Assembly (NCBI GenBank): GCA_030704615.1
Contig: CM060733.1
Location: 10,788,001-10,852,000 of the forward strand
DNA: 64,000 nucleotides
From: Takakia lepidozioides
Taxonomy: Eukaryota; Streptophyta; Takakiopsida; Takakiales; Takakiaceae
Reading direction: 5' to 3'
Under the pieces are notes generated by a model. It saw only the letters and a program-made list of their open reading frames with translations. It was not told where the DNA came from and made no database searches. Below are positions 54,804 through 64,000 of the stretch, piece after piece. Both the position numbers and the translations under genes were made by a program. Position 1 is the stretch's first letter. Every line of letters starts with the position of its first letter.

Positions 54804-57800
54804 CCTGCATGACTAAAGCTTCTTTGGGTTCAAAACTTCAAACCCAAATCAACGTTATTGAGAAAAAACTGTAGTCAAACAGTCATCTTGACTTGAAACA
54901 CACCACAAATTGTATTTTTGGCCTGGAGCTCCATAGTGTACATTGATTTTACAACTTCAACCAGATTGTACTCTGCCTGTTATCATAGTGTCCAGCTCTG
55001 CTTTCACCTTGGAGATTTCGACCAAGCCTCACTGCAGAGGACCTCATTTGTGCACGCGTGTCTGAAGTCCGATGACCTCTGGATATTTCTGAGAAAGCCA
55101 CGGAGGCGCACCTTTTGCAGCCATGACTTCAACCGCAGCCTCGTAAGGAGCAAAGCCCAAAGCCACACTTATACAGGGAACAACCTTGAATTAGCCTCTT
55201 GCCTCCCCTGTTACATATTGCTTGTAGCCATAGTTTAGCAGTAGGGTGACTGCTCCTTCAACTCTTGCCTGCTCGTCTTCCAAATGAGAAGAGAAGAGAG
55301 AACTACCTACCGGTACCAGCCGAGACCGACTTTCCTGCTTTTTCACTGCCCCCAAAGATGTAATCCAGTCCCCAATACACCATGATGCAAGCTTCAGTCA
55401 GAAACCCTGCTTGACAAACGCTCATTACGTCCTAAATGAAGAGAGCCAAACCTGTTGTGCCACTACTGTCAAGCGTCTGACAATAAGTCAAACCAAAGCC
55501 CCGTTCTCTTCTCGTCGCTTGCTGGACCTGCCTGGAACGGCGTAAGGCATCCTTCCGTTTCCCTTTCCTATCGTGGGCCGATGATTCTTCGTCCGTTGCT
55601 CAAAATTGCACCTTTCTATGTTGACTGAAATGGCCGAAAGGACCTCCCTTACCTCTCCTCTCTTTACTAGTATGACCTGCCACAGGGATGACATAGAACA
55701 AAGGTGAAGTTGTTTAACACCTAAAGGCCGGCGCGACCCGAATTGGGTCGCAGCCGTTTTCATCCATGGACAGCTTCCATGGATGTACTTGGATGAAAAA
55801 GTTGTCGAAGGAAAAGTGAGCGCTGGGTGGAGGTTTTTACGAGGGAAATTAATGCGCCCCCAAAACCTCGTGAAGCCACGAATTTTCTAAGTCCCAGAAT
55901 CCATAGCCTTGGACCTGCCATGTGGCAGGTGATTCTGTGCACCCATCTATACTCGTGCTTTTGGATTTTTCTAAAAAATTTCACATTCCTGTTCAACTTT
56001 GGGCACTGCACGATTGCAAGTGCATTTGGTTACAATGTGTAGGATCTATGCAGCATTTTCTATGACACTACCAAGTGCACCTCCCCTAATTGCACATACA
56101 ATCAAGCTAGTAGATTTTTTTGGAATTTGGTCCTCCAATTTCAAGAGGAGACCTATAACCCAGCAAGGAATCTCTCTGGGGTGGTAGGGGACTTTGTGAT
56201 GGTAACTTTCATTGGTCAAAGTGATTTTTTTTGTCCACATTTACTTGGACTTTATAGATCCACCATGGTAATTCATTATAATATCCTTAAATTGACGATC
56301 TTTTTTTTGGAAATTTGGTCGACACCTGCGTGGAGTAGGTAAGAACTAGTAAATACGGTTCAATTCCCTGGATGAACCCTGTTGGCAAATATGGGATTAT
56401 TCATGACAATGGGTCCCATTTTGGGGGTGTTTTCCAATTTGGCTCCCGGCGCTTAAGCTTAGGGGTTAAGCCTGGGGTTCCACAGGAATCACTAACCTGG
56501 CTGTGATGGATCCAGGTGAGGCTACTTCACCTTTTCCGTTGCAGGAAATGCTAGTAAGAGAATAAGGGAGTGAGGCTTTGAGCTCTTTCAAATCTCAATG
56601 TTGATTGTGTAAAAATATTAACTGTTTTTGCTCTGAATGGTTTGGTGGATCTATGGGCTTGTACCTACAAGGACAGGAGTTACCTTTTAAGAGACACTGA
56701 TGCTCTTCCTACTTCTACTGTTGCTTCCTATGATATGAAAGTGAGGATACAGACCTGTTTCTGAGAAGGGCCTACCTTGTTTGCATCTGATTGCCACTTA
56801 GTACACCCAGGAACTGGTTTTCCAGCAAGGATATGTCAAAGGAGGTATGGAGGCAGATCTGGGTAGAGACAATTTGATGGTGTTGTTAAAAGAGGCAAAC
56901 ACACCACATCATGTTTAGTGTTTCCTTGCCTAGCTCTGACATGCTATGTAATCTCCCTCTGCCCTGCACACAACCCAGAGTGACGGGCAGAAGCCTCCTG
57001 TGTCCTGCACACTCCCCAGGCATGTCATTTCTGTGGTAAATGCAGGGCTATAAAACTAAAATCAATAACCCTGCAACTGGGAAAGGCTCCCGGAGTGTTA
57101 TCTCTGGTTCTTGCAGATATAATATTCTCTCTTTCTTTAGACAAGCTCCAACCCCCTCTCCCTCTCCCCCCCCACCAAAACTATGGCAAAGAGCAAGACA
57201 CAATTTCCCTTCCACCAGATTTGGGAAAGCTCTTTGTAATATGCCTGGCTTCCATTGTTTTGGATCAGCATATCAGATCTAAGACCTCACCCCCAGCTAA
57301 ACACAGAGCAGCAATCCAAACAGACATGGCTGCGAGAAACACCTGCTCATTCCTTCACAGGAAGGTAGCTGACCTGCCCCAAAGTCTGAAAGTTACTCGT
57401 CCAAGTTTTCATTTTACATATTTACCCAAACCCTCACGATGGAACTGCACGACAAGTTCCCCCTTGACTGTATATGACAGTGATCAGCTTTTAGTTACAC
57501 ATGAAAGGTGAAAGCACATCCCACAATCACAGGAGAACCTGCATGACAACGAGGGGTGGTACAACCTACTCATTATGGTTGCCAGGCATTGCTCGTGATG
57601 TATGAAGCTGCTACGCTGTTCAAAGGCATGTTTCAAAGGATAGTGCAAGAGAACCCAGCACCTTGGTCCCATCAAGATTAAGCTAAAGTGTCAACAAGCA
57701 AGAAATTCTAGGACAGTAGACTGCTAGTAGCCTATTACAACCTCATAATCTTACAGAGGCTAAGCAAACTTGCTGATTTTGGGAGTCATGAATAGCAAGA

Positions 57801-57921
57801 GATAGTGTCCTTCCCAGCTTGTGGCCGCGTTCAAGTCTACCCTCCTGGTCTCTCTCTCTCTCTCCCCCTCTGTATCTCATTTCATATTTTTCCAAAGAAT
57901 ATTATATATCTTACAGAAGTC
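54804..57921. other. Intergenic, nothing recognised
   Basis: Promoter side of the PPR gene at 54803 and 3' side of the F-box gene. AT-rich with T-runs near 56220 and 56300. No gene or repeat recognised. Confidence 0.4.
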
Positions 57922-59223
57922 TCAGTAGATGAATTGAGGCACCTGCAGAGGAAATCTGGCCACGAGTGCATTGAAAGTTGCGCCCTCTGGGCGGCTGAGC
58001 TTGCCTGGAACAAAGGTGAAGTCTCCATCGAGTGATCCGGTCTTGGCACTAAGGCCAGTACAGCTCTCATACACAAACTCCTCTGCTCCTGCCACTAGGA
58101 GTGGATACATACCAACGACTGCCTCCCCTTGCACTTCCGTCGTAGTACCATTGGCACATATGATCCAGTGGCGGCGGGAAAGTTGGCATGCGACGAGCGG
58201 ATGAGCAGCCTGCCCATGAACGCAAGGCAAAAGGCGCATGCGCACAGAATAGGAAAACCAGTAGCTATCCTCCTGCTCCTCCCCCACGCGAGAAAACTCT
58301 GGGACAAACACTCCAGAACAACGCACCTGAACACCTCGTGTAACAGCGACAGTGCAATATGGCTCAGTCTCGGGGTAGAGGCTGATGCTGCGACTGCCCT
58401 TATCTGTGCGTACTCGGAACATGCCTGTCTCGAGGCCGTGTGCATACCACTCCAGCCACCGTAGCATGCCATCCTGCAGCTCTCCCTCTCCTTCCGTGGA
58501 TTGGGCTGGTACACACAGCATCATCTCTCCATCTATCAGCAAGTTTTTGGTGCCCACATACACATTGCCGTCATCACAGTCCAAGAAGAAAAATTTATTC
58601 AAGTTGCATGAGGCTGCGATAATGATGCGTCGAGAATCCTGGGGAAGCTGGAGACGAGGCAGGATGTGGTGTGTCATATTTTGCACCTGGCGCAGAGACA
58701 AAAGATGGACATTCACAAAATGGCGACCGAAGTTGTAGCCGCCCATGAGCCCCACGAACGTTGGCTCATCTGTCACAAATTCCTCAGAAAACTTCTGACC
58801 ATTACACAGGCGGTACAGCAGGCGCGCTGATGTAGGGAGACGGCGGCCCAGGCTCGACTCTGTTTCTTCCAGCTCCTGCTGCGACGCACCTGGTGCCAGC
58901 GACTCCGCAATCTCATGAAAGTGCTCCTGCATCCACCCCCCAAGCCTGTCCCAACAGCGTTTGGTGCGGGACACCAATGAGGTTGGGTACAATTGGAACT
59001 CCTTCTTCCATGCCTCATAAGCTGCCTTAAAAGAAGAACAAGCACTACCCAGAGTATCATGATGAGAGGAAATCGAGAAATCGCAATGGCAGAAATGTTT
59101 CCATATGTTGTCCTCGTACGCAGTGACGCGCCATAGCCTTGACACACAGGCAGCCCGGGCGCAGTCGCTGGCGTCGACCTTGGACAGCACTTGCTGCAAC
59201 AACGCCCCGGGCAGCTGCTCCAT
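57922..59223 (-). CDS. SKIP16: F-box protein with SUKH and ApaG domains, SKIP16-like
   Basis: Single open frame. I chose the Met at 59223 (MEQLPGALLQQVLSKVDASD), which starts directly at the F-box; the same frame extends to a Met at 59289. The F-box runs to about residue 45 (CARAACVSRLWRVTAYEDNI). A SMI1/KNR4 (SUKH) domain follows (ESSLGRRLPTSARLLYRLCN; FVGLMGGYNFGRHFVNVHLL). The C-terminal 150 residues are an ApaG/DUF525 beta-sandwich (GVQVRCSGVFVPEF; CQLSRRHWIICANGTTTEV; GMYPLLVAGAEEFVYESCTG; GSLDGDFTFVP). This order is that of plant SKIP16, an SKP1-interacting subunit of SCF ubiquitin ligases. Substrates are unknown. The ORF is complete (about 433 residues, ending FPLQVPQFIY) and has no sign of decay. 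Confidence 0.92.
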   Translation of the reverse strand: MEQLPGALLQQVLSKVDASDCARAACVSRLWRVTAYEDNIWKHFCHCDFSISSHHDTLGSACSSFKAAYEAWKKEFQLYPTSLVSRTKRCWDRLGGWMQEHFHEIAESLAPGASQQELEETESSLGRRLPTSARLLYRLCNGQKFSEEFVTDEPTFVGLMGGYNFGRHFVNVHLLSLRQVQNMTHHILPRLQLPQDSRRIIIAASCNLNKFFFLDCDDGNVYVGTKNLLIDGEMMLCVPAQSTEGEGELQDGMLRWLEWYAHGLETGMFRVRTDKGSRSISLYPETEPYCTVAVTRGVQVRCSGVFVPEFSRVGEEQEDSYWFSYSVRMRLLPCVHGQAAHPLVACQLSRRHWIICANGTTTEVQGEAVVGMYPLLVAGAEEFVYESCTGLSAKTGSLDGDFTFVPGKLSRPEGATFNALVARFPLQVPQFIY

Positions 59224-59289
59224 AGCAAACCACGTCCCGTGCTCCACTGATCTCCTCTCCCTCTCCACCACACCAATGCACACTCTCAA

Positions 59290-59923
59290 CCAAATGGATC
59301 GACTTAAGGTATAGCACTGCTTTGATTTCTAGAGAGTCTTCCTTGGTTATATTCTTTTCCTTTTGTTTGTCGGGACTCGGGAGCGACTCCGGACTGCTAA
59401 AAAAATCGCAGACTTGATCCTCTTTCTTAGTGAGCTCGTCATGAGGTTTTCTTCTTCTCTGGAGTTATATATTTTTGGAGAGAGTGATTTGTATAACAGT
59501 GATCATACCGTCCCCCTCCAGGTGCAATAGATTGCAGTGCTTCTGGCCTAATTCCCAATGTTAGAATCTGTGGAACATTAAAAGTGTTAACAAACAACAA
59601 CACTGCACTGACAATGCAATTGGATAATGAGGATCCAAAGCCTGATGGGACCCATTTCGTGATTGGGAATTCTGAACATCCAAGATGAAATTACATGATT
59701 GTGGAACCTGCATTGATCCATAGGCTCTCCATTACAGGTAAATAAAGTTTGTCTCATGTCCACCGAGTTCATGCAGCCCATGAACAGATAAAGTAACATT
59801 ATTGTTGAAGGGTTGAACCTATGATCAGCCTGCCAGGTCAGGGAGAGCCAACAAATTGAATGCCTTCTCCCTATTGCAAAAGTATCTACCCTTTGCCCAT
59901 CACAAAATGCAGTGCACTTTGTT
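59290..59923. other. F-box promoter side and PPR 3' side
   Basis: No gene seen. It separates the divergently placed 5' end of the F-box gene from the 3' end of the DYW-PPR gene (both on the minus strand, so head-to-tail). Confidence 0.45.
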
Positions 59924-62914
59924 TCACCAATACTCCCCACAAGAACAAACCCCATCTTGGAAGTGATGAAAGCGGTTGGCATCTCGTACAACAATCGCTC
60001 GCTCAACAATCTTGGAGATGAACTTGGTGGCTGTGTGGCAGTCGCCGCACACCCTAAGGTTCTTGATGATGCAGATAGGCATCCCAGAGGGCAAGCTGAG
60101 GAGCCCATAAGCAATGGCAAGTTTCTCACTGTGATAACAAAGAGAAACCTGCTTTTGCTCCTCGTCCACATTGTGCAATGCAAAGCGTGTGTCAGGTACA
60201 TACCCGGCCTCCTTCATCTGCACAGACAATCTCTTGAGCTGAGCATGAATTTCCTTGATTTGTGGATGTGCTTTGTCATCCACAATGAAGGTATGCACCC
60301 GGTTGTTGACCTCAATGCAGCAGCGACCTGGCACCTTTCTGACACCTATGTCCTTCATCATTTTCCTCACCTTTGCAGCATCGACCCACCTGCCAGCTGC
60401 AGCATAGATGTTTGATAACATCACATAAGTGGCAGCATGCTGCGGATTGCACTTGAGAAGGCCTTTAGCTGCACGTTCTGCCATGTCCACATTGCCATGA
60501 ATTTTACAGGCACCAAGCAAGGCCCCCCAAACCAACACATCTGGTTTGATCGGCATATTGTTAATGAAGTTCTCTGCCTCATCCAAGTGCCCTGCACGGC
60601 CAAGAAGATCCACCATGCAGCCAAAGTGCTCCATTGAAGGAATGAGGCCATGACGTTGACTCAAGGAATAAAAGTAGTGTCTACCTTCATCCACCAGGCC
60701 CCCATGACTACATGCAGAGAGAACACATGTCAAAGTGATACGGTCCACTTTCAAGCCTTCCTGTTGCATTTGGTCAAATAGTTGCAGAGCGTCCCTACCA
60801 TACCCATGCTGAGCATATCCTGCAATCATGGCACTCCATGAGACCATATCTTGTTCAGCCATATTGTCAAAAATTTGACGCCCCTCCTTCAAGCTCCCGC
60901 ATTTGGCATACATATTAACGAGGGCAGAGTCGAGAATAATGTCTGGCCCAATTCCAGCTTTGATGATGTCAGCATGAATCTCTTTGCCCTTTTCCAGGGC
61001 TACCAGGCAGGCACACGCATTGAGAATGGAAATGAATGTCACCTTGTCAGGCATGCCCCCTTCCTGTATCATTTGCTCATAGGTCTCTGAAGCCTCCCTA
61101 CCAAAACCACTCTTAGCATATCCAGTGATCATCACATTCCAAGATACCACATCTCGTTGGGCCATCTTATCAAACACTTGGCGTGCATCCTTGATGTTCC
61201 CACATTTGGCATACATGTTGACAAGGCTATTTTGCAGGATGATATTTGGCTCAATTTCAGCTTTGACTATGTCAGCATGGATCGCTTTGCCCCTTTCCAG
61301 GGCTGCCAGGCTGGCACATGCATTGAGAGCACAGATGAATGCGACCTGGTCGGGCACTACCCCTTGGCTTATCATTTGCTCATATGCCTCCAAAGCCTCC
61401 CTACCACACCCACATTTAGCATACATGTTAACAAGGGCAGACCCCAAGATGATATCTACCGCAACTCCAGCTCTGATGATGTTAACATGGATCTGTCTGC
61501 CCTTTTCCAGGGCTGCCAGGCCAGCACATGTATTCAAAACACAAATGAAGGTGACCCTGTCAAGCACCACCCCTTCACATATCATCAGCTCATAGGTTGC
61601 CAGAGCCTCCCTAACATACCCATTTTGAGCATATCCTGAAATCATCGCATTCCATGAGACCACATCTCGCTCACCCATACTTTCGAACACCTGACGCGCA
61701 TCCTTTATGCTTCCACATTTGCAATACATATCGATCAGTGTATTCTGCAGAATAGTATTTGTCTCAATCCCAGCTTTGACAATGTTAGCATGGATTTCTT
61801 TGCCCTTTTCCAGGGCTGCCAGGTTGGCACACGCATTGAGAATGCAAACAAAGGTAACCTGGTTGGGCATCACCCCTTCTTGTTCCATTTGCTCATAGGT
61901 CTCCAAAGCCTCCCTCCCACACCTATGCTGGGCATATCCTGTGATCATTGCATTCCATGAGACCAGATCTCGGTGAGCCATGTTGTCAAACACCTTCCGC
62001 GCATCATTTATGCTCCCACATTTGGCATACATAGCAACAAGGGCGCAGTCCAGAATGATATCTGGCTGAATTCCAGCTTTGATGAAGTCAGCATGGACCT
62101 CTCTGCCCTTTTCCAGGGCCCCTAGGCTGGAGCATGCCTTCACAGCGCAAATGAAGGTAACCCGGTCAGGCATTACCCCTTCCTGTATCATTTGCTCATA
62201 GGTTTCCAAAGCCTCCCTACCGCACCCATGCTGAGCATATCCTGTGATCATTGCATTCCACGAGACCACAGCTCGTTGAGCCATATTGTCAAACACTTTA
62301 CGTGCATCCGTCATGCTCCTACATTTGGCATACATGTCTATTAAGGTATTCTCCAGGGTTACATTGGGCATAATTCTGGCTTTGATGATGTCAGCATGAA
62401 CCTCTTTGGCCTTTTCCAGGGCTCCCAAGCTGACACATGCCTTCAGAGCACAGAGGAAGGTGACACGGTCAGGCATAAACCCTTCCCCTATCATTTTCTC
62501 ATATGTATCCAGGGCCTTCCTACCATACCCATGTTTGGCATATCCTGCCATGAGTATAGTCCATGTAAACATATTCCGTTCAGGCATTTTGTCAAACACT
62601 AGGCGTGCATCCACAACACTCCCACACTTTGCATACATATTGATGAGGGTGTTGTATAAAAAGAGGTTTGGCTTAAATCCGTTTTGGATTATGTGGGCAT
62701 GCACCTGCTTTCCGTCTGCTAGGCCTTTCATCCTGATGCACTCCTGCAGGAGATAGATATAAGTATTGGAGTCTGCCGAAATGCCTTGTTCGTTCAAATT
62801 CTGCAACACATGCCTCAGTTGTCCTGCCTTACACAGTGTCCTCACAATCCCACTAGTGCCAGAGGAGTTCTTGTGGACTTCCTCTCTTGGTCCTCTTTCA
62901 AAATCGGTTGTCAT
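59924..62914 (-). CDS. PLS-DYW PPR protein, predicted organelle C-to-U RNA editing factor
   Basis: Intronless. The frame opens at 63166, but the preferred start is the Met at 62914, in good context (CCACCATGA), because residues upstream are shared with the repeat described at 62955-63060; this gives 996 residues. Seven MYAKCG-type blocks in P-L-S order, then E (PIKPDVLVWGALLGACKIHG; NPQHAATYVMLSNIYAAAGR), E+ (VHTFIVDDKAHPQIKEIHAQ) and a full DYW deaminase: the HxE zinc/catalytic motif in CYHSEKLAIAYGLL, the CxxC in LRVCGDCHTATKFISKI, and the C-terminus DGVCSCGEYW. The last triplet is EYW rather than DYW. The fifth block is shortened in frame (VNMYAKCGCGREALEAYEQM). It would bind a specific transcript in plastids or mitochondria and deaminate a cytidine; the target is not known. 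Confidence 0.92.
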   Translation of the reverse strand: MTTDFERGPREEVHKNSSGTSGIVRTLCKAGQLRHVLQNLNEQGISADSNTYIYLLQECIRMKGLADGKQVHAHIIQNGFKPNLFLYNTLINMYAKCGSVVDARLVFDKMPERNMFTWTILMAGYAKHGYGRKALDTYEKMIGEGFMPDRVTFLCALKACVSLGALEKAKEVHADIIKARIMPNVTLENTLIDMYAKCRSMTDARKVFDNMAQRAVVSWNAMITGYAQHGCGREALETYEQMIQEGVMPDRVTFICAVKACSSLGALEKGREVHADFIKAGIQPDIILDCALVAMYAKCGSINDARKVFDNMAHRDLVSWNAMITGYAQHRCGREALETYEQMEQEGVMPNQVTFVCILNACANLAALEKGKEIHANIVKAGIETNTILQNTLIDMYCKCGSIKDARQVFESMGERDVVSWNAMISGYAQNGYVREALATYELMICEGVVLDRVTFICVLNTCAGLAALEKGRQIHVNIIRAGVAVDIILGSALVNMYAKCGCGREALEAYEQMISQGVVPDQVAFICALNACASLAALERGKAIHADIVKAEIEPNIILQNSLVNMYAKCGNIKDARQVFDKMAQRDVVSWNVMITGYAKSGFGREASETYEQMIQEGGMPDKVTFISILNACACLVALEKGKEIHADIIKAGIGPDIILDSALVNMYAKCGSLKEGRQIFDNMAEQDMVSWSAMIAGYAQHGYGRDALQLFDQMQQEGLKVDRITLTCVLSACSHGGLVDEGRHYFYSLSQRHGLIPSMEHFGCMVDLLGRAGHLDEAENFINNMPIKPDVLVWGALLGACKIHGNVDMAERAAKGLLKCNPQHAATYVMLSNIYAAAGRWVDAAKVRKMMKDIGVRKVPGRCCIEVNNRVHTFIVDDKAHPQIKEIHAQLKRLSVQMKEAGYVPDTRFALHNVDEEQKQVSLCYHSEKLAIAYGLLSLPSGMPICIIKNLRVCGDCHTATKFISKIVERAIVVRDANRFHHFQDGVCSCGEYW

Positions 62915-62954
62915 GGTGGACGTCCCTGGTTCAAACAAATATGTTGCCACTGCT

Positions 62955-63060
62955 TCCAGTTGACCCTCTATCCATGCAGGTTTCTTGTAGCTATCAACCC
63001 ACAGTCCCTCGTTGGCACTCTTGTGCTTGAAATCTGGTCCTCTGGGACGGATCTGCAACC
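62955..63060 (-). repeat. Conserved motif copy upstream of the DYW-PPR gene
   Basis: On the minus strand, in frame with the PPR ORF, it reads LQIRPRGPDFKHKSANEGLW followed by VDSYKKPAWIEGQLEA. It is clearly related to the motif in the 578-bp repeats at 44-47 kb. It may be the translated N-terminus of the PPR, or an upstream exon or repeat that happens to be open. Confidence 0.75.
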
Positions 63061-63179
63061 ATAGTCCATCCTGCCTCCAATAACAAGATCCCATCCTATG
63101 CTGAATTGCTGGCAAAAGCGTGTGAGGGAGAGGCAGATAATGACATTTTACAAGAAAGTTTTTCAAAGCATCTTGTTGT

Positions 63180-63330
63180 CTGCCTCGGCTGTAACATAAC
63201 AGGCATCAACCTTTCTGCCTCAATTGTTCCTCCAGTGACTCTGGTTTGAAACACGTTCCTTCCAAACATTCTCCTTGTCTCTATTTTGGCTTTTAGAATA
63301 GTTGCCTGCAATCCCAATAGCAACATGTCA
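63180..63330. repeat. Second half of the 578-bp repeat family
   Basis: AACAGGCATCAACCTTTCTG and TGCCTCAATTGTTCCTCCAG align with AACAGGCATTCACCTTTTTG and TGCCTCGATTGTCCCACCAT of the array at 44-45 kb, including the following AnTCTCCTxGTCT block. So the region upstream of the PPR gene is a diverged copy of the same unit. Confidence 0.7.
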
Positions 63331-63544
63331 AAAACTCAGATCATCAGAGATACCCTACGAGCTACCTTACCAAGCCAATGATAAAAATGCAGTCTACTTG
63401 CTGTGTAAGCGAACCCCAGGTGGAAAAGGGGAAAAGAAAGAGGCATGAAAAAGGGGTAAACTCAATCACCTGATCCATCTGATAAAGAAACCCATGAAAT
63501 TCTTAACGTACTGTTACGACACTTACCCCTAGCTGCATCCAGTG

Positions 63545-63650
63545 TTTGCAATTCACCCTCCACCCAAGAAACATTGCTATCAATCCATAGAGTGTCATCT
63601 GCACTCTTGTGCTTGAAGTTTGGTCTTCTAGGATGAATCTGCACTTCGCA
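63545..63650 (-). repeat. Second motif copy, about 590 bp from the first
   Basis: On the minus strand it reads VQIHPRRPNFKHKSADDTLW followed by IDSNVSWVEGELQTL. The spacing from the copy at 62955-63060 is about the same as the array period, so this is a second diverged tandem unit. The copy is open in frame from 63680 to 63462. Confidence 0.75.
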
Positions 63651-63848
63651 CTCAATCCATTCAGCTATTATGGTCTCCACAACAAAAAAAAAAGTACAGA
63701 TTCTCCCTCACTGCAAGTAGCAACAATAACATTCCCTACTTTATATAGCAGCATCCACCCCTAACTACCAAATCCTAGCTCCTATGGCAAATCTGTGGCG
63801 AGACTTAGAAACAGTGTGAAAAGGATGGCTGGAAAACGTCGGCTCCGG

Positions 63849-63878
63849 AATACCCTATCGTACAAGCGATAGGGTATT
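63849..63878. other. Perfect 12-bp hairpin
   Basis: AATACCCTATCG (63849-63860), 6-base loop, CGATAGGGTATT (63867-63878). No T-run follows; its role is unknown (possible transposon or small-RNA hairpin). Confidence 0.85.
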
Positions 63879-64000
63879 GTTTGAAGGGCTGGCATTGGTA
63901 TCATATTGGGAGCACGCTATTGATATCAGCTGTGCTACATCATCCCTCCATCTATGACGCATGTGGGTTGCTGCAATACCAGTTGCACTTCGCCCAGTAC

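Noticed and set aside
63015-63166. Start of the DYW-PPR at the first in-frame Met (63166)
   Set aside because: The extra N-terminal residues come from the repeat unit shared with the 44-47 kb array; the Met at 62914 has better context. Not excluded without transcript data.

Overview
This window looks like nuclear DNA of a land plant, most likely a seed-free one (lycophyte, fern or moss grade). The evidence is GT-AG introns of plant size (about 100-340 nt), very long intronless PLS-class pentatricopeptide repeat genes of the kind that expand in plants with heavy organelle RNA editing, a plant receptor-like kinase, an F-box/SUKH/ApaG protein of the SKIP16 type, and several plant transposon families. 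I cannot fix the species from the sequence alone.

Left arm (1-14 kb) holds three ordinary multi-exon genes: a + strand plastid-type atypical short-chain dehydrogenase with a long LEA-like N-terminal region (12 exons reconstructed, 369-4968); a - strand free-standing myosin-TH1-domain protein (5 exons, 7510-6026); and a - strand RD-type receptor-like kinase with almost no ectodomain and an unusual conserved-looking C-terminal extension (5 exons, about 13141-10550). A degraded charged ORF (8.5-9.1 kb) lies between the last two.

Middle (16-39 kb) is transposon territory. A broken MULE-type transposase with a SWIM zinc finger (16841-19737) is followed by a - strand, stop-containing hypothetical gene rich in Gln/Thr repeats (about 26.0-21.1 kb); short AGTCC/CAGACT words pepper the whole area, including an intron. 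After a 500-N gap comes the most interesting item: a - strand Ty3/gypsy-like element with Gag, zinc knuckles and an aspartic protease, followed in the same orientation by a cytosine-5 DNA methyltransferase-like catalytic domain that runs into the gap. Beyond its Gag is a 4-kb 51-bp minisatellite, a degenerate repeat tract and a probable LTR start abutting a second MULE/SWIM transposase (37360-39014).

Right arm (39.9-49.4 kb) is a Ty1/copia element with recognisable LTRs, split inside reverse transcriptase by about 4.7 kb of foreign DNA that begins with a CACTA-type terminus and contains a 578-bp tandem repeat. That repeat carries, on the - strand, a conserved motif of about 33 residues that reappears just upstream of the second PPR gene. 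Then follow a 564-bp tandem repeat, a PLS-PPR gene that has lost its E+/DYW tail (54803-51249), the SKIP16-like F-box gene (59223-57922) and a PLS-DYW PPR gene (62914-59924). The PPR proteins are expected to act in plastid or mitochondrial C-to-U editing; the other host genes are not functionally linked to one another.
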